The position numbers were made by a program, and so were the translations under genes. Shown here in pieces: positions 43,689 through 51,423 of a stretch of 64,000 nt of DNA. Within the stretch, counting starts at the first letter, position 1. Every line of letters starts with the position of its first letter. Below the pieces are notes generated by a model that saw only the letters and a list, made by a program, of their open reading frames with translations, had not been told where the DNA came from and did not search any database. Where the stretch lies: positions 1,302,001 through 1,366,000 of the forward strand of contig NZ_CP085211.1 of assembly GCF_044797955.1 (NCBI RefSeq). The letters run 5' to 3'. Source of the DNA: Idiomarina seosinensis_A (GTDB lineage Bacteria; Pseudomonadota; Gammaproteobacteria; Enterobacterales; Alteromonadaceae).

Positions 43689-44213
43689 TTATTTTTCTCC
43701 TGTGAGTTCTTGTCGCTCATCTTTAAAACGAGAGTCGGGAGATAACCAGATCGCCAAAAATTGCTCGGTAAAGGTTTCATGTTCGACAACACCCAGCTTT
43801 TTATCGTCCTGATAGAATTCCGCGTACCCATCGTCACTCTCGCGCAATAATAAGCAGTCGCCTTCTTTAATATCTGGCCAGATAGCACTCAGCTGTTCTA
43901 ACCAGTTTGACCTTTCCGGGTGTGAAAAGCCCAGTTTATCCCACTCTTCGGCAGTGGTTTCTACTAAGTCAGCGGCCTTAATATCTCTGAGGTAATCCAA
44001 CAATAAGGCTTTATTAAGTTGTTTACGATCCTGCCAGGAAAAGCTGCCCTTTTCAGTGTACAGGGTGGCATCGTAAACGTCCCAGAACCAGACACTTAAG
44101 CGAGTCTCGCCCACCCTTTTAAACTGCTCAGGTAAAGACTGCTCGCAGCTTGATGCGTGCACAGCGGCACTGAACGGGATTAATAAAAATAGCCAAATGA
44201 CTAGCGTCTTCAT
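43689..44213 (-). CDS. chalcone isomerase-like exported protein
   Basis: A 174-residue protein with a signal peptide (MKTLVIWLFLLIPFSAAVHA) and a chalcone-isomerase-like domain, FKRVGETRLSVWFWDVYDATLYTEKGSFSW being the family opening. Bacterial members are periplasmic and bind fatty acids or other small hydrophobic ligands in related folds; they are not flavonoid enzymes. It overlaps the DUF2878 gene by 4 bp (ATGA) and is followed 1 bp later by DUF3833. In an operon with lipid-modifying enzymes, a lipid-binding role is the likely inference. Confidence 0.82.
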   Translation of the reverse strand: MKTLVIWLFLLIPFSAAVHASSCEQSLPEQFKRVGETRLSVWFWDVYDATLYTEKGSFSWQDRKQLNKALLLDYLRDIKAADLVETTAEEWDKLGFSHPERSNWLEQLSAIWPDIKEGDCLLLRESDDGYAEFYQDDKKLGVVEHETFTEQFLAIWLSPDSRFKDERQELTGEK

Positions 44214-44719
44214 ATCACTAACCTCTCATTCGGACCGGCTTGGATGGCACGGCTGAAAAACAACATAAACAATGCCCATACCACCGCGTAAGTAACTACC
44301 AGAGCCGGTAAAGAGTCGGTCGTCCCTGCACCTATTCCTACCCCAACCCAGTAGGTAAAAGGCCCGGAAATAGCCCCTAACAGAGCAGCAAGCGGCGGCT
44401 TTTTGGCCAACCAGTCAAGAGCAACCGGAGCCATCGAGGAAAAGCCAACCCACAACAAGGTTAACCATAGCGGAAATAAGCCGCCGGTAAAGTCAACGAT
44501 ACCCATACTGATAGCAATCGCCTCAAGTAGCAGGCCAACCGCCAGTAACCGTAAAATCAGCCGTAATGATACTCTGGCTACCCACAGGCTGTAACTTAAC
44601 TGAACCAAAACCAGAGCCATCGTCAGCCAGATATAATCTGTGCGGCCGGCGACTGCACTTAGCCAGATAATGTTAAATAGAACAAAGCTTACGACTTTAT
44701 GCTTGATGGCACTATTCAT
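44210..44719 (-). CDS. DUF2878 integral membrane protein
   Basis: A 169-residue hydrophobic protein with about six membrane segments (for example FVLFNIIWLSAVAG, LTMALVLVQLSYSLWV, LFPLWLTLLWVGFSSMA and VTYAVVWALFMLFF). It fits DUF2878, a family of unknown role that recurs beside CFA-synthase-like, DUF1365 and DUF3833 genes. It overlaps the CFA-like gene by 8 bp upstream and the chalcone-isomerase-like gene by 4 bp downstream, so its production is tied to theirs. Confidence 0.82.
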   Translation of the reverse strand: MNSAIKHKVVSFVLFNIIWLSAVAGRTDYIWLTMALVLVQLSYSLWVARVSLRLILRLLAVGLLLEAIAISMGIVDFTGGLFPLWLTLLWVGFSSMAPVALDWLAKKPPLAALLGAISGPFTYWVGVGIGAGTTDSLPALVVTYAVVWALFMLFFSRAIQAGPNERLVI

Positions 44720-45950
44720 AACGCGACTTCGTAGCTGTTAACTGAACTACCGATACCGTTTCTTCTAAAAAACCACCCTGACAATAACTGAGATAATAGT
44801 TCCATAACCGCGAGAAGCGCTCGTCATAACCTAGCGGCTCCAGTTCGCCGAATTTTAAATTAAAAGACTGTTGCCAGCGGCGCAGGGTCTCTGCATAGCT
44901 TTTACCCATATCATGAATGTCACGCACAACCATGTGAGTACAGGTTTTAAACAATTTTTGCATTAGCGTCAGCGATGGCAGGAAGCCCCCCGGGAAAATA
45001 TGCTTTTGTATAAAGTCCACTGAACGGGCATAACTGTTATAACGTTGATCAGCAATAGTAATAGCCTGCAGGGCCATTTTCCCACCAGGCTTTAAGCGCT
45101 CGTTGCAGGTGCTGAAAAATGTCGGTAAATATTGTTTCCCGACCGCCTCTATCATTTCTACGGAGACCAATTTATCGAACTGGCCCTGCAAATCACGATA
45201 ATCTTGTTTTAACAGGGTTATTCTGTCCTCCAGACCTTCTTCCTGAATACGCTGCTGGGTGTAGCGAAACTGCTCTTCGGAAATAGTCGTAGTGGTTACC
45301 CGGCAACCATAGTGCTTGGCGGCATGTATCGCCAGCCCTCCCCAGCCGGTACCAATTTCCAGAAGCTCATCATCAGCGCAAAGCTCAAGCTCAAGGCAAA
45401 GCCGGTCCATTTTATTTATCTGTGCCTGTTCCAGCGACTCGTCGGCGTGTTTAAACAGGCCACTGGAGTACTGCATATTAGAATCTAGAAAGCGACTGTA
45501 CAGCTCGTTACCTAAATCATAATGGGCTGAGATATTCTTTTTTGCCTGCTGCTTATGATTACGGTTAGCCCAGTGACTGAGTTTATTCACAGGAAATGTT
45601 AACCAGGCGATACGCGACTCCAGTTTGTCCAGCGCCGCTAAATTAGACGCAAATACCTGAATGACTTTGGTCAGATCCGGGGTATCCCAACTTTTATCGA
45701 TATACAGCTCGGCAGCACCAATACTGCCGCCGACCAACAAAGTCCGGTAAAACTCCGGTTTCTTGACGTCGATCTCTGCTTTCAGTGCGCTATCAGCCTG
45801 TCCGAACTGGCCGACCATATGGCCGCGTTCAGTCAATACTAACTGTCCGTGTTTTAAATGGCTTAACAGGCCAAAAGCGATTTGTCTAAACATTTTGTTT
45901 AAACCTTTAAATTCAAACGGGGCTGTTAATGCCGTTTCACCATTTGCCAT
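44712..45950 (-). CDS. CFA-synthase-like S-adenosylmethionine methyltransferase
   Basis: A 412-residue member of the cyclopropane-fatty-acyl-phospholipid synthase family, which transfers a methyl carbon from SAM to unsaturated chains of membrane lipids. SAHYDLGNELYSRFLD, LLEIGTGWGGLAIHAAKHYG (SAM site), VEMIEAVG with the conserved Glu268 and NYYLSYCQGGF are present. Against the E. coli enzyme as I recall it, the bicarbonate-site Cys (QYSC) is Ser163 and the His (LLHT) is Gln295, so chemistry may differ. Lemke and colleagues described a CFA-like methyltransferase (UfaM) in furan fatty acid synthesis of Rhodobacter, a possible parallel. It overlaps DUF2878 by 8 bp and lies 11 bp after DUF1365. 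Confidence 0.88.
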   Translation of the reverse strand: MANGETALTAPFEFKGLNKMFRQIAFGLLSHLKHGQLVLTERGHMVGQFGQADSALKAEIDVKKPEFYRTLLVGGSIGAAELYIDKSWDTPDLTKVIQVFASNLAALDKLESRIAWLTFPVNKLSHWANRNHKQQAKKNISAHYDLGNELYSRFLDSNMQYSSGLFKHADESLEQAQINKMDRLCLELELCADDELLEIGTGWGGLAIHAAKHYGCRVTTTTISEEQFRYTQQRIQEEGLEDRITLLKQDYRDLQGQFDKLVSVEMIEAVGKQYLPTFFSTCNERLKPGGKMALQAITIADQRYNSYARSVDFIQKHIFPGGFLPSLTLMQKLFKTCTHMVVRDIHDMGKSYAETLRRWQQSFNLKFGELEPLGYDERFSRLWNYYLSYCQGGFLEETVSVVQLTATKSRYE

Positions 45951-45961
45951 GGTTTAGCCTC

Positions 45962-46705
45962 TTATCCTTTTTTCTTCGAGTGACCATAAAAGGGGACACG
46001 CTTAACAAACAACTTTAATGCTTGCCAATAAATGCCGCTAATAATTTTTATAGCCATTACGGGTGATGTCTTTACTACGTGATGAATCTGCTCACGGTTT
46101 AATGGACTACGGGATAATTTCATACCCGCGACAAAATCTTTTTCGTCCGTTGCCGCCGAAAGTTGCACAAACAGTGTTTCGCCGGGATCCGTCAGTTTCC
46201 AGCTGTAGGTCATATCCAGGGGATTAAATGGCGACACGTGAAATTCTTTTTCTGTGGTTGGCCGTTTTTCGCTCAGATCAACCAGGTAGTAGTGCCGTTC
46301 CAGCCACGGTGTATTACTGACCTCCGCAAGCAAATGAGTGAATTGTCCTTGCTGTTGCAGATAAAAAAAGTTTACCGGGCTGAAATAAAGACCAAATGTA
46401 CGGATGTTGCCAAGAAAAAACACCCTACCCTGCAGCGGCTTGCCGGCCAAAGCTGACATTTTTATTAAGGCTGCCTGTTGCAAAGAGCCTGGCTCATCTT
46501 TTAAGTAATCACGGCGCCGGAACCACAATGGCGCAAACCCCTTGGTCGAAAACCAGGACGAACAGCGGTGTACCTCATCTAACTGGTCCAGCGCCAGGTA
46601 CCACTGCATGAATTTATAATCGAAATCATGCTGTTTGGGGCGCAGCCGCCGGTGATAAACCTTCCCCCAGTAGACTGCGCTGTCGCTGTTGCCTTCTATG
46701 CTCAC
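45962..46705 (-). CDS. DUF1365 family protein
   Basis: A 247-residue protein of DUF1365, a soluble family of unknown function that nearly always accompanies an FAD amine-oxidase-like gene and a CFA-like gene. Recognisable parts are SAVYWGKVYHRRLRPKQHDFDYKFMQWYLALDQL near the start, FSPVNFFYL, and FHVSPFNPLDMTYSW in the second half. No membrane segment is evident. It lies 17 bp after the FAD oxidoreductase gene and 11 bp before the CFA-like gene. Work in Rhodobacter places such genes under the RpoE/ChrR singlet-oxygen response. Confidence 0.86.
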   Translation of the reverse strand: MSIEGNSDSAVYWGKVYHRRLRPKQHDFDYKFMQWYLALDQLDEVHRCSSWFSTKGFAPLWFRRRDYLKDEPGSLQQAALIKMSALAGKPLQGRVFFLGNIRTFGLYFSPVNFFYLQQQGQFTHLLAEVSNTPWLERHYYLVDLSEKRPTTEKEFHVSPFNPLDMTYSWKLTDPGETLFVQLSAATDEKDFVAGMKLSRSPLNREQIHHVVKTSPVMAIKIISGIYWQALKLFVKRVPFYGHSKKKG

Positions 46706-46722
46706 TGAGTCTCCACTAATCG

Positions 46723-47997
46723 CTATTCGTTAACCACGTTGAGTGTCGGATCGATGCGATTGACAACATCCAGAGCACTGCGAACACCGTCTTCATGGAA
46801 GCCATTATACCAGTACGCTCCGCAAAAGTGTGTATGCTGCTTACCGCAAATCAAATGACGTTGCTCACGGGCGCGCAGGGAGCTAATCGAGTACTGTGGG
46901 TGATCATAAGTAAAACGCTTGATCACCTTAGCGGGGTTAATTGCCGCTGTATTGTTTAGCGTCACGCAAATAGCCTGTTCACTGTCCAGACCCTGCAATA
47001 TGTTCATGCTGTAGGTAACCGAGCTGGGCTGGCTTTCTGCATCGCCTTCAGTACGTAGCCGGTAATTCCAGCTTGCCCAAGCGCGGCGACTTTTAGGTAA
47101 AAGCTGTTCGTCAGTATGCAAGACAACATCATTGGGCTGATATTCAATGGCACCTAACACATCACGCTCTTGCTGGCTGGCGTCGTCCAACAACAACAGT
47201 GCCTGGTCGCTATGGGTAGCAATAATCACTTCGTCAAAATACTCGGTTTCGCCACTGGCAAACTGTATTTTAATTTGGTCTTTTTGCCGGAAAATATGCG
47301 TAATTTCGCTGTTCAGGTGCAAACGATCTTTAAAACCCTCGATCATCGGCGCAATGTAAGACCGTGAACCACCGTTGATGGTATGCCACTGAGGCCGGTC
47401 AGCAACATTTAGTAGCCCGTGGTTCTGAAAAAAGCGCAGGAAAAAACCCAACGGAAACCGTTCCGCATCAGCAATACTGGAAGACCAGATGGCCGATATC
47501 ATTGGCAACAAATACAGCCGGGCAACATCCTCGCTGATGTCCTGTTCCCCTAAAAATTCTCCCAGCGTTTTTTGGTCGACATCTTCGCCGTCCATTAATG
47601 CCTGCTTAGCCGCTTTGTTAAACGATAAAATGCCGCTAAGTAATCGGTAAAAGTAAGGTTTAAAAAAATTACTGCGCTGAGCAAATAGCGTATTTAAGTT
47701 ATGGCCATTGTACTCAAGCCCAGTGGCCGGATCGGTTACACTGAAACTCATTTCTGTATCACGCCAACAGACTTTTAGCTCTTTTAACAGGCGCTTAAAG
47801 CGCGGATAAGTCTGATCATTAAAAACTATAAAGCCGGTGTCGACCGGAAATGTCCGGTTGTTTAGGGTCACATCAACGGTTGCTGTATGCCCACCAATGT
47901 AATTGTTCTTTTCAAATAACGTAACTTTGTGCTTTTTACTCAAATAATAGGCGGCGGTTAATCCCGCGATACCACTTCCAACAACCGCTATCTTCAT
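46723..47997 (-). CDS. FAD-dependent amine-oxidase-like oxidoreductase
   Basis: A 424-residue flavoprotein. The dinucleotide motif VVGSGIAGLTAAYYLSKKH opens the protein, followed by LFEKNNYIGGHTATVDV (the GG motif) and, near the end, CGAYWYNGFHEDGVRSALDVV. The family includes amine oxidases, phytoene desaturase-like enzymes and the flavoproteins paired with DUF1365 and CFA-like genes. A lipid desaturase or oxidase acting on acyl chains of membrane phospholipids is plausible here, by analogy with UfaD of the furan fatty acid pathway; this is inference. It begins 1 bp after the SDR stop. Confidence 0.86.
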   Translation of the reverse strand: MKIAVVGSGIAGLTAAYYLSKKHKVTLFEKNNYIGGHTATVDVTLNNRTFPVDTGFIVFNDQTYPRFKRLLKELKVCWRDTEMSFSVTDPATGLEYNGHNLNTLFAQRSNFFKPYFYRLLSGILSFNKAAKQALMDGEDVDQKTLGEFLGEQDISEDVARLYLLPMISAIWSSSIADAERFPLGFFLRFFQNHGLLNVADRPQWHTINGGSRSYIAPMIEGFKDRLHLNSEITHIFRQKDQIKIQFASGETEYFDEVIIATHSDQALLLLDDASQQERDVLGAIEYQPNDVVLHTDEQLLPKSRRAWASWNYRLRTEGDAESQPSSVTYSMNILQGLDSEQAICVTLNNTAAINPAKVIKRFTYDHPQYSISSLRAREQRHLICGKQHTHFCGAYWYNGFHEDGVRSALDVVNRIDPTLNVVNE

Positions 47998-47998
47998 T

Positions 47999-48724
47999 CT
48001 AGTTCCTTGCCATACGTCGCGATAAGGCCACTTGCATTCCCTGAGGTAGCAACGACATCGTCTTTAACATTCCACTGAACAACCAGGGGAAACCAATATC
48101 TCTCTTATTCTTCGCAATCCCTTTGCGGATAACTCTGGAAGCATACTCAGCAGAAACCCGCATTGGCATTTCAAAATCGTTTTCATCGGTCATCGGTGTT
48201 TTGACAAACCCCGGTGACACCGACAGTACTTTGATACCGTATGCTTTGCCTAAATCAACCTCAAGGCTGCGGGTAATATAGTGGATCGCTGCTTTGGAAC
48301 CACCGTAAGCTTCTGCCCGGGTAAATGGCAGCAGTCGCGCGAGACTACCAATAATTGCCAGTTGACTGCCCTTACCCATGATCGGGATTAAGCCTTCAAC
48401 CGTGTTCATTGTACCAAAAATATTAACCCGGAATACGCGTTCAAACATGTCGGCGTCAAATTCAGTAACATCCAGATACTCACACATGCCGGCACTTAAA
48501 ATTGCAATATCAATAGCTTCCTGCTGGCCCAGTAGCTCCACAGTTTTTCCACGATCCGTGATATCAAAAGCCAATGTTTCTATCTGCTCCGGATATTTTT
48601 TTTGTAATTCCTGCAACACCTCTTCGCGGCGTCCGCAGGCGATTACCTGATGACCCGACTTTGCATAATCGCAGGTCAGCTGTTGGCCGATACCGGAAGT
48701 TGCACCTGTTATCAATACTCTCAT
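47999..48724 (-). CDS. short-chain dehydrogenase/reductase
   Basis: A 241-residue SDR. The cofactor motif is TGATSGIG at 7-14, the NxAG equivalent is LSAGM, and the catalytic residues are Ser127 (IIGS), Tyr140 and Lys144 (AYGGSKAAIHY). The Arg residues in ACGRREEV after beta-2 suggest NADPH. The substrate is not known. Its start overlaps the SnoaL-like gene stop by 4 bp, and it is followed 1 bp later by the FAD oxidoreductase, so it is firmly inside the phr operon. Similar SDR genes sit in RpoE/ChrR regulons elsewhere. Confidence 0.88.
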   Translation of the reverse strand: MRVLITGATSGIGQQLTCDYAKSGHQVIACGRREEVLQELQKKYPEQIETLAFDITDRGKTVELLGQQEAIDIAILSAGMCEYLDVTEFDADMFERVFRVNIFGTMNTVEGLIPIMGKGSQLAIIGSLARLLPFTRAEAYGGSKAAIHYITRSLEVDLGKAYGIKVLSVSPGFVKTPMTDENDFEMPMRVSAEYASRVIRKGIAKNKRDIGFPWLFSGMLKTMSLLPQGMQVALSRRMARN

Positions 48725-49155
48725 TCTGCCACCAAACGTTGCTTTATTTTATCAATAACATAGCCCACCAGAGGCACATGTTCATACAGCATTGCCCCTA
48801 AATCGTAATGATCTTCTTGCTGCCGAATTTTTTTGTCTTCGAAGTGCAGAGAGCTAACCCCCGGCAGCACGATTTCACCCCCATCGGCGAGCTTTGGATG
48901 AGCAAACCGCATTTGCCAGCTAAGATACGCTTTATCTTCACCTACTAGTTCATCATCAAACGCAAAATGGCAGTATTTAACATTCTCCATTGTGTGCTCG
49001 AAATAGGCTTTTAAGTCGTCTAGCCCGACAATCTGATGAATCGGATCAGTAAAATTCACCTCGTCATGATACAGCTCGCTCAGTTGTTCAAGGTTTTCCG
49101 ATTTAAATTCGTCATAAAACGATTTTAGCGAATCGACCAGTTCTTGATTAGTCAT
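48721..49155 (-). CDS. SnoaL/NTF2-like protein
   Basis: A 144-residue protein of the SnoaL-like NTF2 superfamily: LKSFYDEFKSENLEQLSELYHDEVNFTDPIHQIVGLDDL is the typical cone-fold opening, and YLSWQMRFAHPKL, VLPGVSSLHFEDKKIRQQEDHYD follow. Family members bind small hydrophobic molecules or act as isomerases/hydrolases; here no substrate can be assigned. It overlaps phr by 8 bp and the SDR gene by 4 bp, so it is translated together with them. Confidence 0.82.
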   Translation of the reverse strand: MTNQELVDSLKSFYDEFKSENLEQLSELYHDEVNFTDPIHQIVGLDDLKAYFEHTMENVKYCHFAFDDELVGEDKAYLSWQMRFAHPKLADGGEIVLPGVSSLHFEDKKIRQQEDHYDLGAMLYEHVPLVGYVIDKIKQRLVAE

Positions 49156-50569
49156 TTTTCACCTGTTTAAATGTTGACAGAAAACGCTCTCTTGCCACGC
49201 TGTGGTCCACAATTGGCGCTGCGTAAGCGTTCTCAGGTTGCTTCTTTAGCCAACCGTGAGGCCAGTGAATATGCTGGGTTGGAACGGACTTAAGTTCTTT
49301 TATCCAAGTACGAATGTAGTCTCCGTCGGGATCAAAGCGTTCACTTTGCGTTACCGGATTAAATACTCGGAAATAAGGCACTGCATCGGTTCCCACCGAG
49401 GCACTCCACTGCCAGCCACCGTTATTAGCGGCAAAACTTCCGTCTATCAAATGCTCCATAAAGTACTGCTCGCCACGACGCCAGTCGATTAACAGATCTT
49501 TAACTAAAAAACTCGCGGTTATCATCCGCAACCGGTTATGCATCCAACCGGTTTTATTGAGCTGCCGCATGCCGGCATCAACAATCGGATAGCCAGTATT
49601 ACCCTGACACCAGCGTTCAAACTCATCATTGGCCTGACGCCACTGCAGACCCTGGGTCTGTTGCTGATAGTTCTGGCCCTGACTTAAGCGCGGTTCGTGA
49701 TACATTAAGTGCTGATAAAATTCGCGCCAGGCCAGTTCAGTTAGCCAGGTGTCAGCTCCTTTTTCAAGACCGTACGGGAATGACGGTGACTTTTGCTGCA
49801 GGCTACGTGCCAAAGTCTTGGGTGACAATACGCCTAATTCCAGATAAGCCGAGAGCTTTGAGGTGCCATCAACGGCCGGATAATCGCGCTGTTTTTGATA
49901 ATCATCAATCTGGTGCCCGACAAATTGACCGAATTTACTCAAAACAGCCTGCTCGCCAACCGGCCAGTCTGATGTGTCAATACGCGGCAGTGGGCAGGCT
50001 GGCAAATCACTCACTTGCGCCGCCTTATCTGCACTGTTCAGGGCCGCGCGCGGACGGCTTGGTTGCCAGTCGTCTATCAACTCCACCTGCTTGCGCCAGG
50101 CTTTATTAAAGGGGGTGAACACTTTGTAATAGTCACCCTGCTTATTTTTTATCTGCTGGGGAGCAATCAGTAATAAACCGTGATAAAAATGACTCTTAAT
50201 ACCCTGCTGCTTTAGCGACGCAACTACTGCCCGGTCACGCTGGACTTCATCTACCGGGTATTCGTAATTAGCATAGACTTCTTTTGCCTCGACCGAGTCA
50301 CAGGCCTCCGACAATATTGCAGCCGACTGCGAGAAGCTGTCATGAGTTTTTACCTCTAACGCAATACCCTGTTCCTTCAACTCGCTTTTAAACTGCTGCA
50401 GGTGACGCCACAGTAAATCAGCCTTGCGCGCCGACCAATGATGCCCCTTAAAAGTTTTTGCCGGTAGCAAAAAAATTCCCTGTACCCGGTCGTGCTCTTC
50501 GCAGGCAGCTTTCAAAGCCGGATTATCCTGAATTCTTAAGTCATGTCGAAACCATACAATCGCTGTCAT
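49148..50569 (-). CDS. phr: deoxyribodipyrimidine photolyase (class I CPD)
   Basis: Photolyase uses blue light and FADH- to split cyclobutane pyrimidine dimers in DNA. The 473-residue product starts MTAIVWFRHDLRIQDNPALK (antenna domain). The FAD/DNA domain includes TWLTELAWREFYQHLMYH, WCQGNTGYPIVDAGMRQL, GWMHNRLRMITASFLVKDLLIDWR and NGGWQWSASVGTDAVPYFRVFNP. Length equals E. coli PhrB (472). I use the ATG at 50567-50569; a GTG 15 bp earlier is possible. It opens a nine-gene operon running to 43157, with an ECF-type promoter ahead, which makes it part of a light-stress regulon. Confidence 0.95.
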   Translation of the reverse strand: MTAIVWFRHDLRIQDNPALKAACEEHDRVQGIFLLPAKTFKGHHWSARKADLLWRHLQQFKSELKEQGIALEVKTHDSFSQSAAILSEACDSVEAKEVYANYEYPVDEVQRDRAVVASLKQQGIKSHFYHGLLLIAPQQIKNKQGDYYKVFTPFNKAWRKQVELIDDWQPSRPRAALNSADKAAQVSDLPACPLPRIDTSDWPVGEQAVLSKFGQFVGHQIDDYQKQRDYPAVDGTSKLSAYLELGVLSPKTLARSLQQKSPSFPYGLEKGADTWLTELAWREFYQHLMYHEPRLSQGQNYQQQTQGLQWRQANDEFERWCQGNTGYPIVDAGMRQLNKTGWMHNRLRMITASFLVKDLLIDWRRGEQYFMEHLIDGSFAANNGGWQWSASVGTDAVPYFRVFNPVTQSERFDPDGDYIRTWIKELKSVPTQHIHWPHGWLKKQPENAYAAPIVDHSVARERFLSTFKQVKND

Positions 50570-50607
50570 ATTTACACGTTCCACTGCTCATTTTGCATAA
50601 AGCTTAT

Positions 50608-50637
50608 CGCTTACACTCAGTTGTTTTAAATCGACCA
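50608..50637 (-). promoter_or_regulatory. ECF (RpoE/ChrR-type) promoter candidate for the phr operon
   Basis: On the minus strand TGGTCG (50632-50637), exactly 18 bp and TAAGCG (50608-50613) resemble the TGATCC-N18-TAA pattern of the Rhodobacter RpoE promoters. The -35 matches four of six bases. Transcription would start near 50601, 32 bases before phr. Confidence 0.55.
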
Positions 50638-50686
50638 TTGATAACGTAGCACTTAACATAAAAGTTTTCAGGAACTTAAATTAATC

Positions 50687-50716
50687 AGATCCAAGGCCAA
50701 ACAAGATGCGTAATCA
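50687..50716 (+). promoter_or_regulatory. ECF (RpoE/ChrR-type) promoter candidate for the LON-domain gene
   Basis: AGATCC (50687-50692), exactly 18 bp and TAATCA (50711-50716) match the TGATCC-N18-TAA pattern with five of six -35 bases. Transcription would start near 50722, about 30 bases before the ATG at 50753, which favours that start over the one at 50729. Confidence 0.6.
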
Positions 50717-50752
50717 CTGTCAACTTAAATGGCAAACTTTTTTTGGGGCCGT

Positions 50753-51334
50753 ATGACGCAGCCGTATGAACAATTACCGCTATTTCCACTCACAGCGCAC
50801 GTATTGCCCCATGGGAGTTTGCGCCTGAGAATTTTCGAGCCGCGCTACACCCGGCTGGTTAAGCGTTGCATGGCCGAACAGACCGATTTTGTGATTTGTA
50901 TGTTCGATGCCAATGAAGGCAAAGACTCGCAAAAGTACATATTGCCCTACGGAACGGCGGTCTCTATCACCGACTTTGAAATGCTTGAAGATGGTTTTCT
51001 TGGAATTACTGTCGAAGGGAAAAGCCGGGTAAAAATCCATCAGCACCACCGCGAGCCTGATGGACTGAACATCGGCGAGTCGCAAAGACTACCAGCCTGG
51101 CAGCCAAAGCCAGCTACAGAGCAGCATGAACTGCTGATAAAGCGGTTGCAGGAAATTTATGCGACTTACCCTGAATTGGGCAGCCTTTATGAAAAGCCAA
51201 ATTTTGATGATCTTAGTTGGTTATGCCAACGCTGGCTGGAAATTTTACCGCTTGATGTTTACACCAAGCAGGACCTGTTAAAGCATGATAATTCTGAGAA
51301 CGTAGCACAATATCTGCTACAATTAGTCGCGTAG
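50753..51334 (+). CDS. LON substrate-binding domain protein
   Basis: A 193-residue protein made only of the PUA-like N-terminal (substrate-binding) domain of Lon protease; no AAA+ or protease part is present. MTQPYEQLPLFPLTAHVLPHGSLRLRIFEPRYTRLVKRC is the family opening, and YGTAVSITDFEMLEDGFLGITVEGKSRVKI is the core. I prefer the ATG at 50753, preceded by GGGG and compatible with the predicted transcription start; an upstream ATG at 50729 has no ribosome binding site. Such stand-alone LON-domain genes often lie next to ECF sigma/ChrR pairs. Its role is unknown; it could mark damaged proteins, but that is a guess. Confidence 0.85.
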   Translation: MTQPYEQLPLFPLTAHVLPHGSLRLRIFEPRYTRLVKRCMAEQTDFVICMFDANEGKDSQKYILPYGTAVSITDFEMLEDGFLGITVEGKSRVKIHQHHREPDGLNIGESQRLPAWQPKPATEQHELLIKRLQEIYATYPELGSLYEKPNFDDLSWLCQRWLEILPLDVYTKQDLLKHDNSENVAQYLLQLVA

Positions 51335-51359
51335 TTCACACACTTTTTTCTGCCATTGT

Positions 51360-51389
51360 TGATCCACTGACTACAGGGTCACGTAACTT
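51360..51389 (+). promoter_or_regulatory. ECF (RpoE/ChrR-type) autoregulatory promoter of the sigma gene
   Basis: TGATCC (51360-51365), exactly 18 bp and TAACTT (51384-51389) form a full match to the -35 TGATCC and the TAA core of the Rhodobacter RpoE promoter. It lies 35 bp before the sigma factor start. This is strong evidence that the sigma factor activates its own operon. Confidence 0.78.
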
Positions 51390-51423
51390 GTATTACACTC
51401 AAAAAAGAATATAAGGTCGAGTT

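Noticed and set aside
43688..43888. 67-residue N-terminal extension of the DUF3833 protein
   Set aside because: It lies inside the chalcone-isomerase-like gene, and the internal ATG starts a proper lipoprotein signal with AGGAG upstream.
50569..50753. Start of the LON-domain gene at the ATG at 50729
   Set aside because: It has no ribosome binding site and would leave a leader of only about 7 bases from the predicted transcription start; the ATG at 50753 fits better, though the choice is not certain.
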